Shown piece after piece: positions 22,443-31,390 of a stretch of DNA of 64,000 nucleotides. The translations under genes were made by a program, and so were the position numbers. The stretch is from NCBI RefSeq assembly GCF_029893635.1, contig NZ_JARXYR010000002.1:2703001-2767000 (forward strand), given 5' to 3'. The notes under the pieces were generated by a model. The model had not been told where the DNA came from. It did no database searches and saw only the letters and a program-made list of their open reading frames with translations. Position 1 is the stretch's first letter. Every line of letters begins with the position of its first letter. The stretch is from Variovorax sp. TBS-050B. GTDB taxonomy: Bacteria > Pseudomonadota > Gammaproteobacteria > Burkholderiales > Burkholderiaceae_C.

Positions 22443-25187
22443 ATGCGCCCACCGCGCTTCCCCGCGTCGAAGATGACGACGATTCGCGCCTGCCGCCGGT
22501 TCGGCATGGCATTCGGTATGTCGCTGCTGCTGGCCGCCTGTGGCGGCGGTGGCGGCGGAGGAGGGGGCGGCGGCTTCTTCCTGCCCACCGTCCCGCCGGT
22601 GAGCGGCAACGGCAACCCGTCGCAGGACGATCCGCCCGACAACCCGCCCGCGCCGCCCGTGGTGCCGGTGCTCGCGTGCGCGGAGCTCGCCGGCCGGAGC
22701 CTGCCGGCCTCGCTCATCGGCCTGCCGACGCAGGGCGCCACCGTGACCAGCGCCACGCCCGTGGCGGCCGGCGAGGCGGGCAACACGCTCGGCGCCTACT
22801 GCCGCGTGCGCGGCACGATCGAGCCCGTCGACCCGAGCTCGCAGCGCATCCACTTCGCGCTCAACCTGCCCGTGCAGTGGAACCGAAAGACGATCCACTT
22901 CGGCGGCGGCGGCTTCGACGGCGTGCTGATCGACGGCACCGAGACCCTGCGCTTCGGCCCCGCCGGCAAGCCGGCGCCGCTCGCGCTCGGCTACGCCACC
23001 TACGGCGACGACTCGGGCCACCAGGCGAGCAGCATCACCGACGGGCGCTTCGCCGCCAACGACGAGCAGCTCGCCAACTACGGCGGCCTCGCGCTCAAGA
23101 AGACGCGCGACGTGGCGCAGGCGCTGGTGCTCGCGCACTACGGCGAGAAGCCGAAGAAGGCCTACTTCCTCGGCACCTCCACCGGCGGACGCGATGCGCT
23201 CGGCTATGTCCAGCGCTGGCCCGAGGACTACGACGGCATCGTCGCCAACGAGCCCGCGCTCAACTACACCGGGACCCGGCTGTCGAACGTGGCGGTGGGC
23301 CGCGCGCTCTACGCCAACGGTGGCGCGGGCTGGCTCAACGTGGCCAAGACGCTGCTGGTGCAGAAGGCCGCGATGCAGGCCTGCGACAAGCTCGACGGCG
23401 CGGCCGACAACATCGTGAGCAACGTGGAGAGCTGCCGCCTGCTCAACACGCAGATCCTCGCCTCGCTGCGCTGCAGCGGCGGCACCGACAACGGCGATAC
23501 CTGCCTGTCGGATGCGCAGCTCGCGACCGTGCGCACCATCGAATCGCCGCTCGAATTCACCGGCTATGCACTCGCCAACGGCGTGAAACGCGCGGGCGGC
23601 TACAACATCCTCGAAGGCGCGCTCGTGGCCGGGCCCTACACCACGCGCGACCTCGGCACGCGCAAGGTGCCGGGCAACCCGGCCACCTCGGCCGACGCCA
23701 ACATGTACGTCACGGGCGACCAGTGGGTGAAGTACTTCGTCACGCGCGTCGACGGCTTCGACACGCTGGGCTTCGATCCGCTCGACCCGGGCCTCTACAC
23801 CGCGCGCGTGACCGAGGTCTCCAGGCTCACCGACGCCACCGACCCGAAGCTCGCGCCCTTCTTCGCGCACGGCGGCAAGATCATCATGCTGCACGGCCTG
23901 GCCGACGAGGTGATCAGCCCCAACTCCACCATCGACTACTACCAGCGGCTCGTGGCCACGCTCGGCCAGCCCGCGGTGGATGCGAGCGTGCGCTTCTACA
24001 CGGTGCCCGGCATGGGCCACGGCACGGGCGTGTTCATCCCGAACTGGGATTCGCTCGCCGCGCTGGAGGACTGGGCCGAGCGCGGCCTCGCGCCCGCCAC
24101 CGGCATCGCGGTCGACGCGGTGGCCGGCACCTATGGCCGCACGCGCCCGCTGTGCCGCTTTCCGGCCTGGCCCAGGTACCGCGGCAGCGGCAGCCTCGAC
24201 GCGGCCGTCAACTACAGCTGCGTGACCGAGGTCGGCGATCCGCTGGCCTGCCCGAACCTGCCCGCGGCCGCCACCGGCTACAAGGGCGGCAACAGCTTCG
24301 GCGAGGAAGTCAGCGTGGCGATCGATCCGGCCACCATGGCCTACACCGTCACCGTCGACGCGAGCCTGCAGCGGGCGGCGGGCACCACGCGCAGCGGCAC
24401 GCTGGTCTCGCAGGGGCAGTGCAGCTACGCCAGTGCCGAGAGCGGCGCGGTGTTCACCTTCGCGGCCGGCGGCGTGCTGCTGGGCGGCGTGAACGCGCCC
24501 GCGGGCGGCGGCTTCGCGGCGCTCCTCGCGTTCCGCGACACCTTCGAGAACACGGCCTCGCCCACGGTCTTCAACCCGGTCGCGAACGTCTTCAACGCCG
24601 TGGGCGTGCAGCAGGGCAGCGGCAGCGCAGCGCCCTATGCCGGCGCGGTGCGGCTGCGCAATGCGGGCACCTTCCAGTACTGCCGCAATGCGGGCAGCTT
24701 CATGCTCTACGACGCGACCTGCACCGACACCGAGAAGGGCTACATCAGCTACAACGGCACGCGCAAGGCCTTCGACCTGCGCACCACCGCGCCGGGCGGC
24801 GGCGCCACCACCACCGGCGGCACGCTCACGGGCTCGATGGTGATCGGGCTCGTCAACGGCGCCGCGCTGCCGCTGCACCTGGTGCGCGAATCGGCCACGA
24901 GCTTCGGCCTGCGCCTCTACGCCACGCAGCAGAGCCTGGCTGCGGGCGCGGCCGACGGCAGCTATGCGGTCGCGAACGTGGCGGGGCAGGCGGGCGAGGC
25001 GACGGTGGCCGGCAGCAGCCTGAACCTGCGCGGCGCGGGCGCGGCGCTGAGCTACGACAGCCCGGTGCCGGGCGTGGCGCAGGCCGATGCGGGCCGGCCC
25101 GGGCATTTCATCTTCAACAGCGGCGTCCTCGGCTTCGTGACCGGCAGCGGCGCGAGCGCGGCGCTCGAACTCGGAGCACGGCATTGA
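22443..25187 (+). CDS. Tannase/feruloyl esterase family lipoprotein with C-terminal extension
   Basis: A 914-residue protein. It starts with a lipoprotein signal (SLLLAAC) followed by an 11-Gly run and a Pro-rich linker. The tannase/feruloyl esterase domain (about 85-590) has the nucleophile Ser246 in GTSTGGRDAL, Asp488 in LADEVIS and His526 in GMGHGTG; several Cys residues should form disulfides. These enzymes hydrolyse esters of phenolic acids from plant material. Residues about 590-914 form an extra beta-rich, Gly/Ala/Thr-rich region absent from ordinary tannases. A second hydrolase overlaps its end by 4 bp, and a Bug protein follows, consistent with release and capture of a carboxylate. 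Confidence 0.87.
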   Translation: MRPPRFPASKMTTIRACRRFGMAFGMSLLLAACGGGGGGGGGGGFFLPTVPPVSGNGNPSQDDPPDNPPAPPVVPVLACAELAGRSLPASLIGLPTQGATVTSATPVAAGEAGNTLGAYCRVRGTIEPVDPSSQRIHFALNLPVQWNRKTIHFGGGGFDGVLIDGTETLRFGPAGKPAPLALGYATYGDDSGHQASSITDGRFAANDEQLANYGGLALKKTRDVAQALVLAHYGEKPKKAYFLGTSTGGRDALGYVQRWPEDYDGIVANEPALNYTGTRLSNVAVGRALYANGGAGWLNVAKTLLVQKAAMQACDKLDGAADNIVSNVESCRLLNTQILASLRCSGGTDNGDTCLSDAQLATVRTIESPLEFTGYALANGVKRAGGYNILEGALVAGPYTTRDLGTRKVPGNPATSADANMYVTGDQWVKYFVTRVDGFDTLGFDPLDPGLYTARVTEVSRLTDATDPKLAPFFAHGGKIIMLHGLADEVISPNSTIDYYQRLVATLGQPAVDASVRFYTVPGMGHGTGVFIPNWDSLAALEDWAERGLAPATGIAVDAVAGTYGRTRPLCRFPAWPRYRGSGSLDAAVNYSCVTEVGDPLACPNLPAAATGYKGGNSFGEEVSVAIDPATMAYTVTVDASLQRAAGTTRSGTLVSQGQCSYASAESGAVFTFAAGGVLLGGVNAPAGGGFAALLAFRDTFENTASPTVFNPVANVFNAVGVQQGSGSAAPYAGAVRLRNAGTFQYCRNAGSFMLYDATCTDTEKGYISYNGTRKAFDLRTTAPGGGATTTGGTLTGSMVIGLVNGAALPLHLVRESATSFGLRLYATQQSLAAGAADGSYAVANVAGQAGEATVAGSSLNLRGAGAALSYDSPVPGVAQADAGRPGHFIFNSGVLGFVTGSGASAALELGARH

Positions 25188-26554
25188 CCTCCCATCCTCT
25201 TCTTTCCCGATCCGCGCGGCTGGCCCTGGCGCTCGCACTGCTGGGAGGCGCCGCCGCCGCGCAGGCCGCGCCGGGCCCCACCGCACCGCGGCCCACGGCC
25301 TGCCCGCAGCCCGTGCCCGACACGGCGCGCTGCTACACCGGCGCAGACGGCGCGGGCGCCTTCTACTGGATCGCGATCCCGAAGGACTGGAACCGCAACG
25401 TGCTCGTGATGCATGCGCACGGCGGCCCCGAGACCGGCCCGCCCAAGCTCGCGCGCAGCGAGGAGGACCTCAAGCGCTGGGCCATCACGGTCAAGGCCGG
25501 CCATGCCTGGGCCGGCTCCACCTACCGGCGCGGCGGCTACGGCGTGACCATGGCGGCCGAGGACACCGAGCGGCTGCGCCGCATCGTCGTGCGCCATTTC
25601 GGCGAGCCGCGCCGCACGCTGCTGCATGGCCAGAGCTACGGCGCGGGCGTGGCCGCCAAGGCCGCCGAGCTCTATGCGCCCGCGGGCGGCGCCAAGGGGC
25701 CCTACGACGGCCTGCTGCTCACCAGCGGCGTGCTCGGCGGCGGGAACGCGGCCTACGACTTCCGGCTCGACCTGCGCGTGGTCTACCAGTACGTCTGCCG
25801 CAACCATCCGCGGCCCGACGAGCCGCAGTACCCGCTGTGGCAGGGGCTGCCGATGGATTCGACGCTCACGCGCAAGGAACTCGCCGAGCGCGTGCGCGAA
25901 TGCACCGGCGTGGGCCTGCCGGCCGCGCAGCGCTCGCCCGAACAGGCCGCGCGGCTCAAGACCATCCTCACGGCCGTGAAGATTCCCGAGCGCTCGCTGC
26001 TCGGCCACCTCAACTGGGCCACGTGGCTGTTCCAGGACCTAGTGCAGACGCGGCTCGGCGGGCGCAATCCCTTCGGCAACATCGGCGTCGTCTATGCCGC
26101 CGCGCCGGCCGAGGTGGCCGCGCTCAATGCCGGCGTGGCGCGGTACGCGGCCGACCCGCAGGCCAAGGGCGCGCTCGCGGCCGACAGCCAGCCCACGGGC
26201 CGCACCGCGCTGCCGACCCTGAGCCTGCATGCGATCGACGACCCCACCGCCTTCGTCGAGCTCGAAGGCGCCTACCGCCGCATCCGCGACGCCGCGGGCA
26301 CCGGCGACCTGCTGGTGCAGAGCTTCAGCGCCGAGCGCGAACACAGCTACCTGAGCGATCCGGAATACCCCGCGCTCTTCGATGCGCTGCTCGACTGGAT
26401 CGACAAGGGCGAGAAGCCCACGCCCGAGCGCATCGCCGCGCGCTGCGCCGCCCTGCGGCCGCGCTACGACAGCGACGGCAAGAACGCCTGCCACATCGAG
26501 CCCGGCTGGCAGCCGCCGGCGCTCGAGAGCCGCGTGCCCTCGCGCGCGCCCTGA
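25184..26554 (+). CDS. Secreted alpha/beta-hydrolase family protein
   Basis: A 456-residue protein. TTG at 25184 is chosen because GGAG lies eight bases upstream and the product then begins with a signal peptide (ARLALALALLGG, cleavage near AQAAP); the TTG overlaps the esterase TGA. The body has VLVMHAHGGPETGPP (oxyanion region), LLHGQSYGAGVAAK with the nucleophile Ser in GQSYG, a possible acid in HAIDDPTAF, and REHSYLSDPEY with a late His. The fold resembles prolyl-oligopeptidase or tannase-like hydrolases. It probably acts in the periplasm together with the preceding esterase; the substrate is unknown. Confidence 0.82.
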   Translation: MTSHPLLSRSARLALALALLGGAAAAQAAPGPTAPRPTACPQPVPDTARCYTGADGAGAFYWIAIPKDWNRNVLVMHAHGGPETGPPKLARSEEDLKRWAITVKAGHAWAGSTYRRGGYGVTMAAEDTERLRRIVVRHFGEPRRTLLHGQSYGAGVAAKAAELYAPAGGAKGPYDGLLLTSGVLGGGNAAYDFRLDLRVVYQYVCRNHPRPDEPQYPLWQGLPMDSTLTRKELAERVRECTGVGLPAAQRSPEQAARLKTILTAVKIPERSLLGHLNWATWLFQDLVQTRLGGRNPFGNIGVVYAAAPAEVAALNAGVARYAADPQAKGALAADSQPTGRTALPTLSLHAIDDPTAFVELEGAYRRIRDAAGTGDLLVQSFSAEREHSYLSDPEYPALFDALLDWIDKGEKPTPERIAARCAALRPRYDSDGKNACHIEPGWQPPALESRVPSRAP

Positions 26555-26586
26555 CATTTTTCTTTTTTGAAAGAACCGGAGATCCC

Positions 26587-27582
26587 ATGACCCAGCGTTT
26601 CGCCCTTGCCTTCGCCCTTGCCGCGGTGGCCGCCGCCTGCGTGACCCCCGCGCAGGCGCAGCAGGACTTCCCGGCGGGCAAGCCCGTCACCATCGTCGTG
26701 CCCTTCGCGGCCGGCGGTCCCACCGACCGCGTCGCGCGCGACCTCGCCGAGGCGCTGCGCAAGCCGCTCGGCGGCGCGAGCGTCATCATCGACAACGTGC
26801 CCGGCGCCGGCAGCTCGATCGGCGCTGCCAAGGTCGCGCGCGCCGCGCCCGACGGCTACACGCTGCTGCTCAACCACATCGCGATGGCGACCGTGCCCAC
26901 GCTGGTGCGCAACGTGCCGTTCAAGGTCGAGACCGACTTCGAGTACCTCGGCATCGTCAACGACGTGCCGATGACCCTGATCGCCAAGCCCAGCCTGCCG
27001 GCCGGCAACTACGCCGAGCTGGCCGCATGGGTCGGCGCGAACAAGGGGAAGATCAACATCGGCAACGCCGGCGTGGGCTCGGCCTCGCACCTGTGCGGGC
27101 TGCTCTACCAGAGCGCGATGAAGACCGAGATGACGCCCGTGCCGTACAAGGGCACCGCACCCGCCATCACCGACCTGATCGGCGGCCAGATCGACCTGCT
27201 GTGCGACCAGACCACCAACACCTCGCCGCAGATCGAGGCGAAGAAGGTCAAGGCCTATGCGGTCACCACGCCCAGGCGCCTGACCATGCCGCTCCTGAAA
27301 GACCTGCCCACGCTCGACGAGGCGGGCCTGAAGAACTTCCAGGTCACGATCTGGCACGGCCTCTACGCGCCCAAGGGAACGCCCGCGCCGGTGCTCAGGA
27401 AGCTCAACGAGGCGCTCAAGGTCGCGCTCAAGGACGCCGACTTCATCAAGCGCGAGGAAGGCCTGGGCGCCGTGGTCGCGACCGATGGCCGCATCGAGCC
27501 CGAAGGCCACCGCAAGTTCGTGGCGGCCGAGATCGCGAAGTGGAGTCCGATCATCAAGGCGGCGGGGGTGTACGCGGACTGA
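26587..27582 (+). CDS. Bug/TctC-family substrate-binding protein
   Basis: A 331-residue periplasmic binding protein with a clean Sec signal peptide (FALAFALAAVAAACVTPAQA). Mature signatures are PVTIVVPFAAGGPTDRVAR, VIIDNVPGAGSSIGA and PVPYKGTAPAITDLIGG. It is the third gene of the esterase operon, 32 bp after the hydrolase, with a T-rich stretch and CCGGAGATCCC before its ATG. A likely role is to catch the acid released by the esterases. It is the fourth Bug protein in the window, and again no TctAB partner is present. Confidence 0.92.
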   Translation: MTQRFALAFALAAVAAACVTPAQAQQDFPAGKPVTIVVPFAAGGPTDRVARDLAEALRKPLGGASVIIDNVPGAGSSIGAAKVARAAPDGYTLLLNHIAMATVPTLVRNVPFKVETDFEYLGIVNDVPMTLIAKPSLPAGNYAELAAWVGANKGKINIGNAGVGSASHLCGLLYQSAMKTEMTPVPYKGTAPAITDLIGGQIDLLCDQTTNTSPQIEAKKVKAYAVTTPRRLTMPLLKDLPTLDEAGLKNFQVTIWHGLYAPKGTPAPVLRKLNEALKVALKDADFIKREEGLGAVVATDGRIEPEGHRKFVAAEIAKWSPIIKAAGVYAD

Positions 27583-27620
27583 TCGGGCGCCGCTCGTTCG
27601 CTGCGCGCCGATCGGTGCTT

Positions 27621-27926
27621 CTAGACGCCGAAGATCAGCACCGTGGCCCAAAACGTGATCCACACCGCGCCCACACCAAGAACGGCCATGGCCGCCAGAT
27701 AGGTTGCCGCGCCGGTCAGCCTTGCTGCGATGGAATGGGCTGGCGGCATGGCGCGCCAGTAGATCAACCCCGCCCACAGCAGCAAAGCGACGCCCATGAT
27801 CGCCGCCGCGGAGCCGGAGACGTCCAGCACGTGGTGTTGCTCGAGCAGGCTCAGCGAAAGACTGAGAAGCGGTATCGCCGCCGCCCATGCCAGCATGTGC
27901 AGGAGCAGCCGGCGGGCGGCGGTCAT
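27621..27926 (-). CDS. Small three-helix membrane protein, partner of upstream gene
   Basis: A 101-residue protein with three clear hydrophobic helices (about 8-28, 38-57 and 70-98) and little else. ATG 27926 overlaps the stop of the preceding gene by 4 bp, so the two are translationally coupled. I do not recognise a family. Small membrane proteins coupled to a secreted or toxic partner are often immunity proteins, but that is only a positional inference here. Confidence 0.65.
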   Translation of the reverse strand: MTAARRLLLHMLAWAAAIPLLSLSLSLLEQHHVLDVSGSAAAIMGVALLLWAGLIYWRAMPPAHSIAARLTGAATYLAAMAVLGVGAVWITFWATVLIFGV

Positions 27927-28483
27927 CGAAGCGCCTCGCCTTTGAAATAGTGGGCCGGAATCGGCGATTCCCAACCCGGCGCCTGAAAACCGGCGGCGGA
28001 GACTGTCGGCACGTAGCCCATCACACTCTGGAGAAGCCCTGCGACGTAGGAGCTGCTGTTGTACTCGCCGGGGCGCATCCGAGAACCTCGGAGGTTCCGC
28101 GGTGCCGAGTAGGGTGCGACGTAGCTCACGAACTTCTGAGAGTTCACCACCAGCTTGCGCGCGAAGTCTTGCGCGCTCATCCCTTCCGGCGGATGCAGCC
28201 GAACGCGAATCACGGGCGCGTGAGGCAATGCATCCTTGTACGTGTTGGCCCTGATCAGGGCCATATTCCGAATCCCAGCTTCGAGTGCTGTGGGTTGGCC
28301 ATCGAGCACCGTGATTCCGTCGTAAGCGTCATCGATGACGATCGAATAGTGCAGATCGGGCGGATCCGGCCAACTGACGTAGCCCAGTCGACCTGCGGCG
28401 ATCCTGCCGTAGAGCGTGATGGTGGGCTCCGAGTGCTGTGCGCGCGCCACCGAAGCCTGGGTTTCCTTTTCCTGCTTGCTCAT
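27923..28483 (-). CDS. Hypothetical protein, possible effector
   Basis: A 186-residue protein without signal peptide. I do not recognise the family. The middle has ITLYGRIAAGRLGYVSWPDPPDLHYSI (two motifs in one beta-rich part, residues about 22-50), and the C-terminal third has PGEYNSSSYVAGLLQSVMGY and QAPGWESPIP. The N-S-S-S-Y plus downstream Pro-Gly-Trp pattern is loosely like permuted NlpC/papain-like or peptidoglycan-directed effectors. Base composition is less GC-rich than in the neighbours, suggesting transfer. It is coupled to a three-helix membrane protein, which would fit an envelope-active effector with its immunity protein; unproven. Confidence 0.6.
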   Translation of the reverse strand: MSKQEKETQASVARAQHSEPTITLYGRIAAGRLGYVSWPDPPDLHYSIVIDDAYDGITVLDGQPTALEAGIRNMALIRANTYKDALPHAPVIRVRLHPPEGMSAQDFARKLVVNSQKFVSYVAPYSAPRNLRGSRMRPGEYNSSSYVAGLLQSVMGYVPTVSAAGFQAPGWESPIPAHYFKGEALR

Positions 28484-28634
28484 TGTGTTTCTCCCTGAGT
28501 GATCGGGCCACGGCCCGGCACATCATAGGAAGACGCGGCTCAGCAACACAAAGCCAAAGCGCGCGGACCGCGCATTTTCGTGCGGGATTTCGCTCTTTGC
28601 GGGGCGCAGCGGCGACGGCAGCGCGTCGCGGCGC

Positions 28635-29978
28635 TCAATGGTCGTGATGCAGATAGCTCGCCTGCCGCGGCAGCCGGAGGCTCACGAGGAAGGCCACGAC
28701 CATCATCGCGCTCACGTACCAGAAGAAGGCCGACTCGTGGCCCAGGGCCTTGAGCCCCAGCGCCACGTATTCGGCCGAGCCGCCGAAGATCGCGTTGGCC
28801 ACTGCGTAGGCCAGGCCCACGCCGAGCGCGCGCACTTCGGGCGGGAACATCTCGGCCTTCACGATGCCGCTGATCGAGGTGTAGAAGCTCACGATCGCGA
28901 GCGCGACGATGATCAGCACGAAGGCGACGATCGGGCTGGTGGTGTGCTGCAGGGCCGTGAGGATCGGCACGGTCGCGAGCGCGCCGAGGCCGCCGAACAG
29001 CAGCATGTTGCTGCGCCGGCCGATGCGGTCGGACAGGGCGCCGAACACGGGCTGCATGCACATGTAGACGAACAGCGCGCCGGTCATCACGTAGCTCGCG
29101 GTCTTGATCGGCAGGTGCACCGTGTTCACCAGGTACTTCTGCATGTAGGTGGTGAAGGTGTAGAAGATCAGCGAGCCGCCGGCCGTGTAGCCCAGCACCG
29201 TGAGGAAGGCCGGCAGGTGGTGCCTGAACAGGCCGCCGATGGTGCCGGCCTCCTTGTTGGCCTTGGCTTCGGCGCTCTGCGTCTCGTGCAGCGTGCGGCG
29301 CAGCAGCAGCGCGACCACGGCCGCGACGGCGCCGATGACGAACGGAATGCGCCAGCCCCAGGCCTTCAGCTCGGCCTCGGTCAGCAGCTGTTCGAGGACC
29401 ACGATCACGAGCACCGCGAGCAGTTGCCCGCCGATCAGCGTGACGTACTGGAACGACGAATAGAAGCCGCGCTGCCCGCGCAGCGCGACCTCGCTCATGT
29501 AGGTGGCGGTGGTGCCGTATTCGCCGCCCACCGACAGGCCCTGGAACAGCCGGCACACGAGCAGCAGGAAGGGCGCCCAGGCACCGATCTGCGCATAGGT
29601 CGGCAGGAAGGCGATGACCAGCGAGCCGCCGCACATCATCGTGACCGAGATCAGCATCGAGGTCTTGCGCCCGACCTTGTCGGCGATGCGGCCGAACAGC
29701 CAGCCGCCGATCGGCCGCATCAGGAAGCCGGCCGCGAACACGCCCGCGGTGTTCAGCAGTTGGACCGTGGGGTCCGACTTCGGGAAGAAGGAGGACGCGA
29801 AGTACAGCGCCGAGAAGGCGTAGACGTAGAAGTCGAACCACTCGACGAGGTTGCCCGACGAGGCCGCCATGATCGAGAAGACGCGGTGGCGCTTTTCTTC
29901 AGCGCTGTAGTGGGATGGCGAGAGGGGGGATGCCGTGGAGGCCGAAGGGCCCCGGCCGCCGGGCGTGGCTGCGCTCAT
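28635..29978 (-). CDS. MFS transporter, metabolite:H+ symporter (KgtP/ProP-like)
   Basis: A 447-residue inner-membrane permease with 12 predicted helices. Characteristic MHS-subfamily words are [20 protein letters not shown] near 40, [13 protein letters not shown] (loop 2-3), [13 protein letters not shown] near 145 and [11 protein letters not shown] (loop 8-9). Relatives import alpha-ketoglutarate, shikimate, proline/betaine or other organic acids with protons. It lies downstream of an FMN-dependent alpha-hydroxyacid oxidase on the same strand, so a hydroxy acid or the matching keto acid is a reasonable substrate guess. Confidence 0.9.
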   Translation of the reverse strand: MSAATPGGRGPSASTASPLSPSHYSAEEKRHRVFSIMAASSGNLVEWFDFYVYAFSALYFASSFFPKSDPTVQLLNTAGVFAAGFLMRPIGGWLFGRIADKVGRKTSMLISVTMMCGGSLVIAFLPTYAQIGAWAPFLLLVCRLFQGLSVGGEYGTTATYMSEVALRGQRGFYSSFQYVTLIGGQLLAVLVIVVLEQLLTEAELKAWGWRIPFVIGAVAAVVALLLRRTLHETQSAEAKANKEAGTIGGLFRHHLPAFLTVLGYTAGGSLIFYTFTTYMQKYLVNTVHLPIKTASYVMTGALFVYMCMQPVFGALSDRIGRRSNMLLFGGLGALATVPILTALQHTTSPIVAFVLIIVALAIVSFYTSISGIVKAEMFPPEVRALGVGLAYAVANAIFGGSAEYVALGLKALGHESAFFWYVSAMMVVAFLVSLRLPRQASYLHHDH

Positions 29979-30093
29979 GATGGTTGCCTGTTTCTGCCGC
30001 CCCTGGGGGCGATGTTGTTGGAAGCAACATTGTCATGAAAGTGCGCCCCGGCGTGCTGTCAGCCGGCGCCGCAAGCCTGCGGCCCGAGGGGGC

Positions 30094-31251
30094 TTAGAAG
30101 GTGCCCGGCAGCAGGATGCGCGAGTCCACCGTCTCGATGTCGGTCCGGCCGCAGAAGGCCATCGTGATGTCGAGCTCCTTGTGGATGATCTGCAGCGCGC
30201 GCGTCACGCCGGCCTCGCCGTAGGCACCCAGCGCATAGAGGAAGCTGCGGCCGATCAGCGTGCCGCGGGCGCCGAGGGCGCGGGCCTTGAGCACGTCCTG
30301 GCCGCTGCGGATGCCGCCGTCCATCCAGACCTCGATCTCGCGGCCGACGGCATCGACGATCGCGGGCAGCGCCGCGATGGAGGAGGGCGCACCGTCGAGC
30401 TGGCGGCCGCCGTGGTTCGAGACGATGAGCGCATCGGCGCCGCTCGCGGCCGCGAGGCGGGCGTCCTCCACGTCCATGATGCCCTTGAGGATCAGCTTGC
30501 CGCCCCAGCGCTTCTTGATCCACTCGACGTCGGCCCAGCTCAGCGCGGGATCGAACTGCTCGGCGGTCCACGACGAGAGCGACGACAGGTCCTTCACGCC
30601 CTTGGCATGTCCGGCGATGTTGCCGAAGGTGCGGCGCCTGGTGCCGAGCATGCCCATGCACCAGTGCGGCTTGGTCGCGAGGTTGATCAGGTTCTTCAGG
30701 GTGGGCTTGGGCGGCGCGGTCAGGCCGTTCTTGATGTCCTTGTGGCGCTGGCCGAGGATCTGCAGGTCGAGCGTGAGCTGCAGCGCCGAGACGTTGGCCG
30801 CGCGGGCGCGCTCGATCAGGCGCTCGATGAAGTCGCGGTCCTTCATCACGTAGAGCTGGAACCAGAACGGATGCCGGCCGGTGTGCTCGGCGATGTCCTC
30901 GAGCGAGCAGATGCTCATGGTCGAGAGCGTGAACGGGATGCCGAAGGCCTTGGCCGCGCGCGCGCCAAGGATCTCGCCGTCGGCATGCTGCATGCCGGTG
31001 AGGCCGGTGGGCGCGATCGCGACCGGCATCGCCACCTCCTGCCCGACCATGGTGGTGCGGGTGGAGCGGCCCTCCATGTTCACGGCCACGCGCTGGCGCA
31101 GCTTGATCTTCTGGAAGTCGCTTTCGTTGGCGCGGTAGGTGCCTTCGGTCCATGCGCCGGAGTCGGCGTAGTCGTAGAACATCTTCGGCACGCGCCGCTT
31201 GGCGATCACCCGCAGGTCTTCGATGTTGGTGATCTTGGAAAGGTCGGGCAC
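30094..31251 (-). CDS. lldD: FMN-dependent alpha-hydroxy-acid oxidizing protein (lactate dehydrogenase type)
   Basis: A 385-residue TIM-barrel flavoenzyme that oxidises L-2-hydroxy acids to 2-keto acids. GTG 31251 is used because GAGGAGA lies upstream and PDLSKITNIEDLR is the normal N-terminus. Active-site residues are visible: Tyr in MFYDYADSGAW, FQLYVMKDR, Asp/Arg in TLDLQILGQRHKD, Lys in KLILKGIMDVEDA, and the His-Gly-Gly-Arg pair in VSNHGGRQLDG. Membrane-linked lactate dehydrogenases and soluble oxidases share these motifs, so lldD is the closest label and not certain. An MFS permease follows and a LysR gene precedes it, all on the same strand. Confidence 0.88.
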   Translation of the reverse strand: MPDLSKITNIEDLRVIAKRRVPKMFYDYADSGAWTEGTYRANESDFQKIKLRQRVAVNMEGRSTRTTMVGQEVAMPVAIAPTGLTGMQHADGEILGARAAKAFGIPFTLSTMSICSLEDIAEHTGRHPFWFQLYVMKDRDFIERLIERARAANVSALQLTLDLQILGQRHKDIKNGLTAPPKPTLKNLINLATKPHWCMGMLGTRRRTFGNIAGHAKGVKDLSSLSSWTAEQFDPALSWADVEWIKKRWGGKLILKGIMDVEDARLAAASGADALIVSNHGGRQLDGAPSSIAALPAIVDAVGREIEVWMDGGIRSGQDVLKARALGARGTLIGRSFLYALGAYGEAGVTRALQIIHKELDITMAFCGRTDIETVDSRILLPGTF

Positions 31252-31390
31252 GGGCGGGTCTCCTCGGTGGTCTCTGTGGTTCTGCAAGGCGGATGCTGGC
31301 GCGCCATTATCGGCAGGCGGTGCCGGCCCGAGTGTGGCGCGCGGCATCGCGGCCGATCTGAAAAATACCCGCGGCCCGCCTGAAAAGAAT

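Noticed and set aside
22530..22575. Poly-GGC tract as a possible CRISPR or satellite repeat
   Set aside because: It is in frame and encodes the Gly linker after a lipobox, as in other lipoproteins here. There is no spacer structure.
21443..26554. A 1703-codon open frame on the plus strand
   Set aside because: The first part is antisense to the LysR gene and the middle is out of frame with the esterase. Only the last 456 codons (from TTG 25184) are a real gene.
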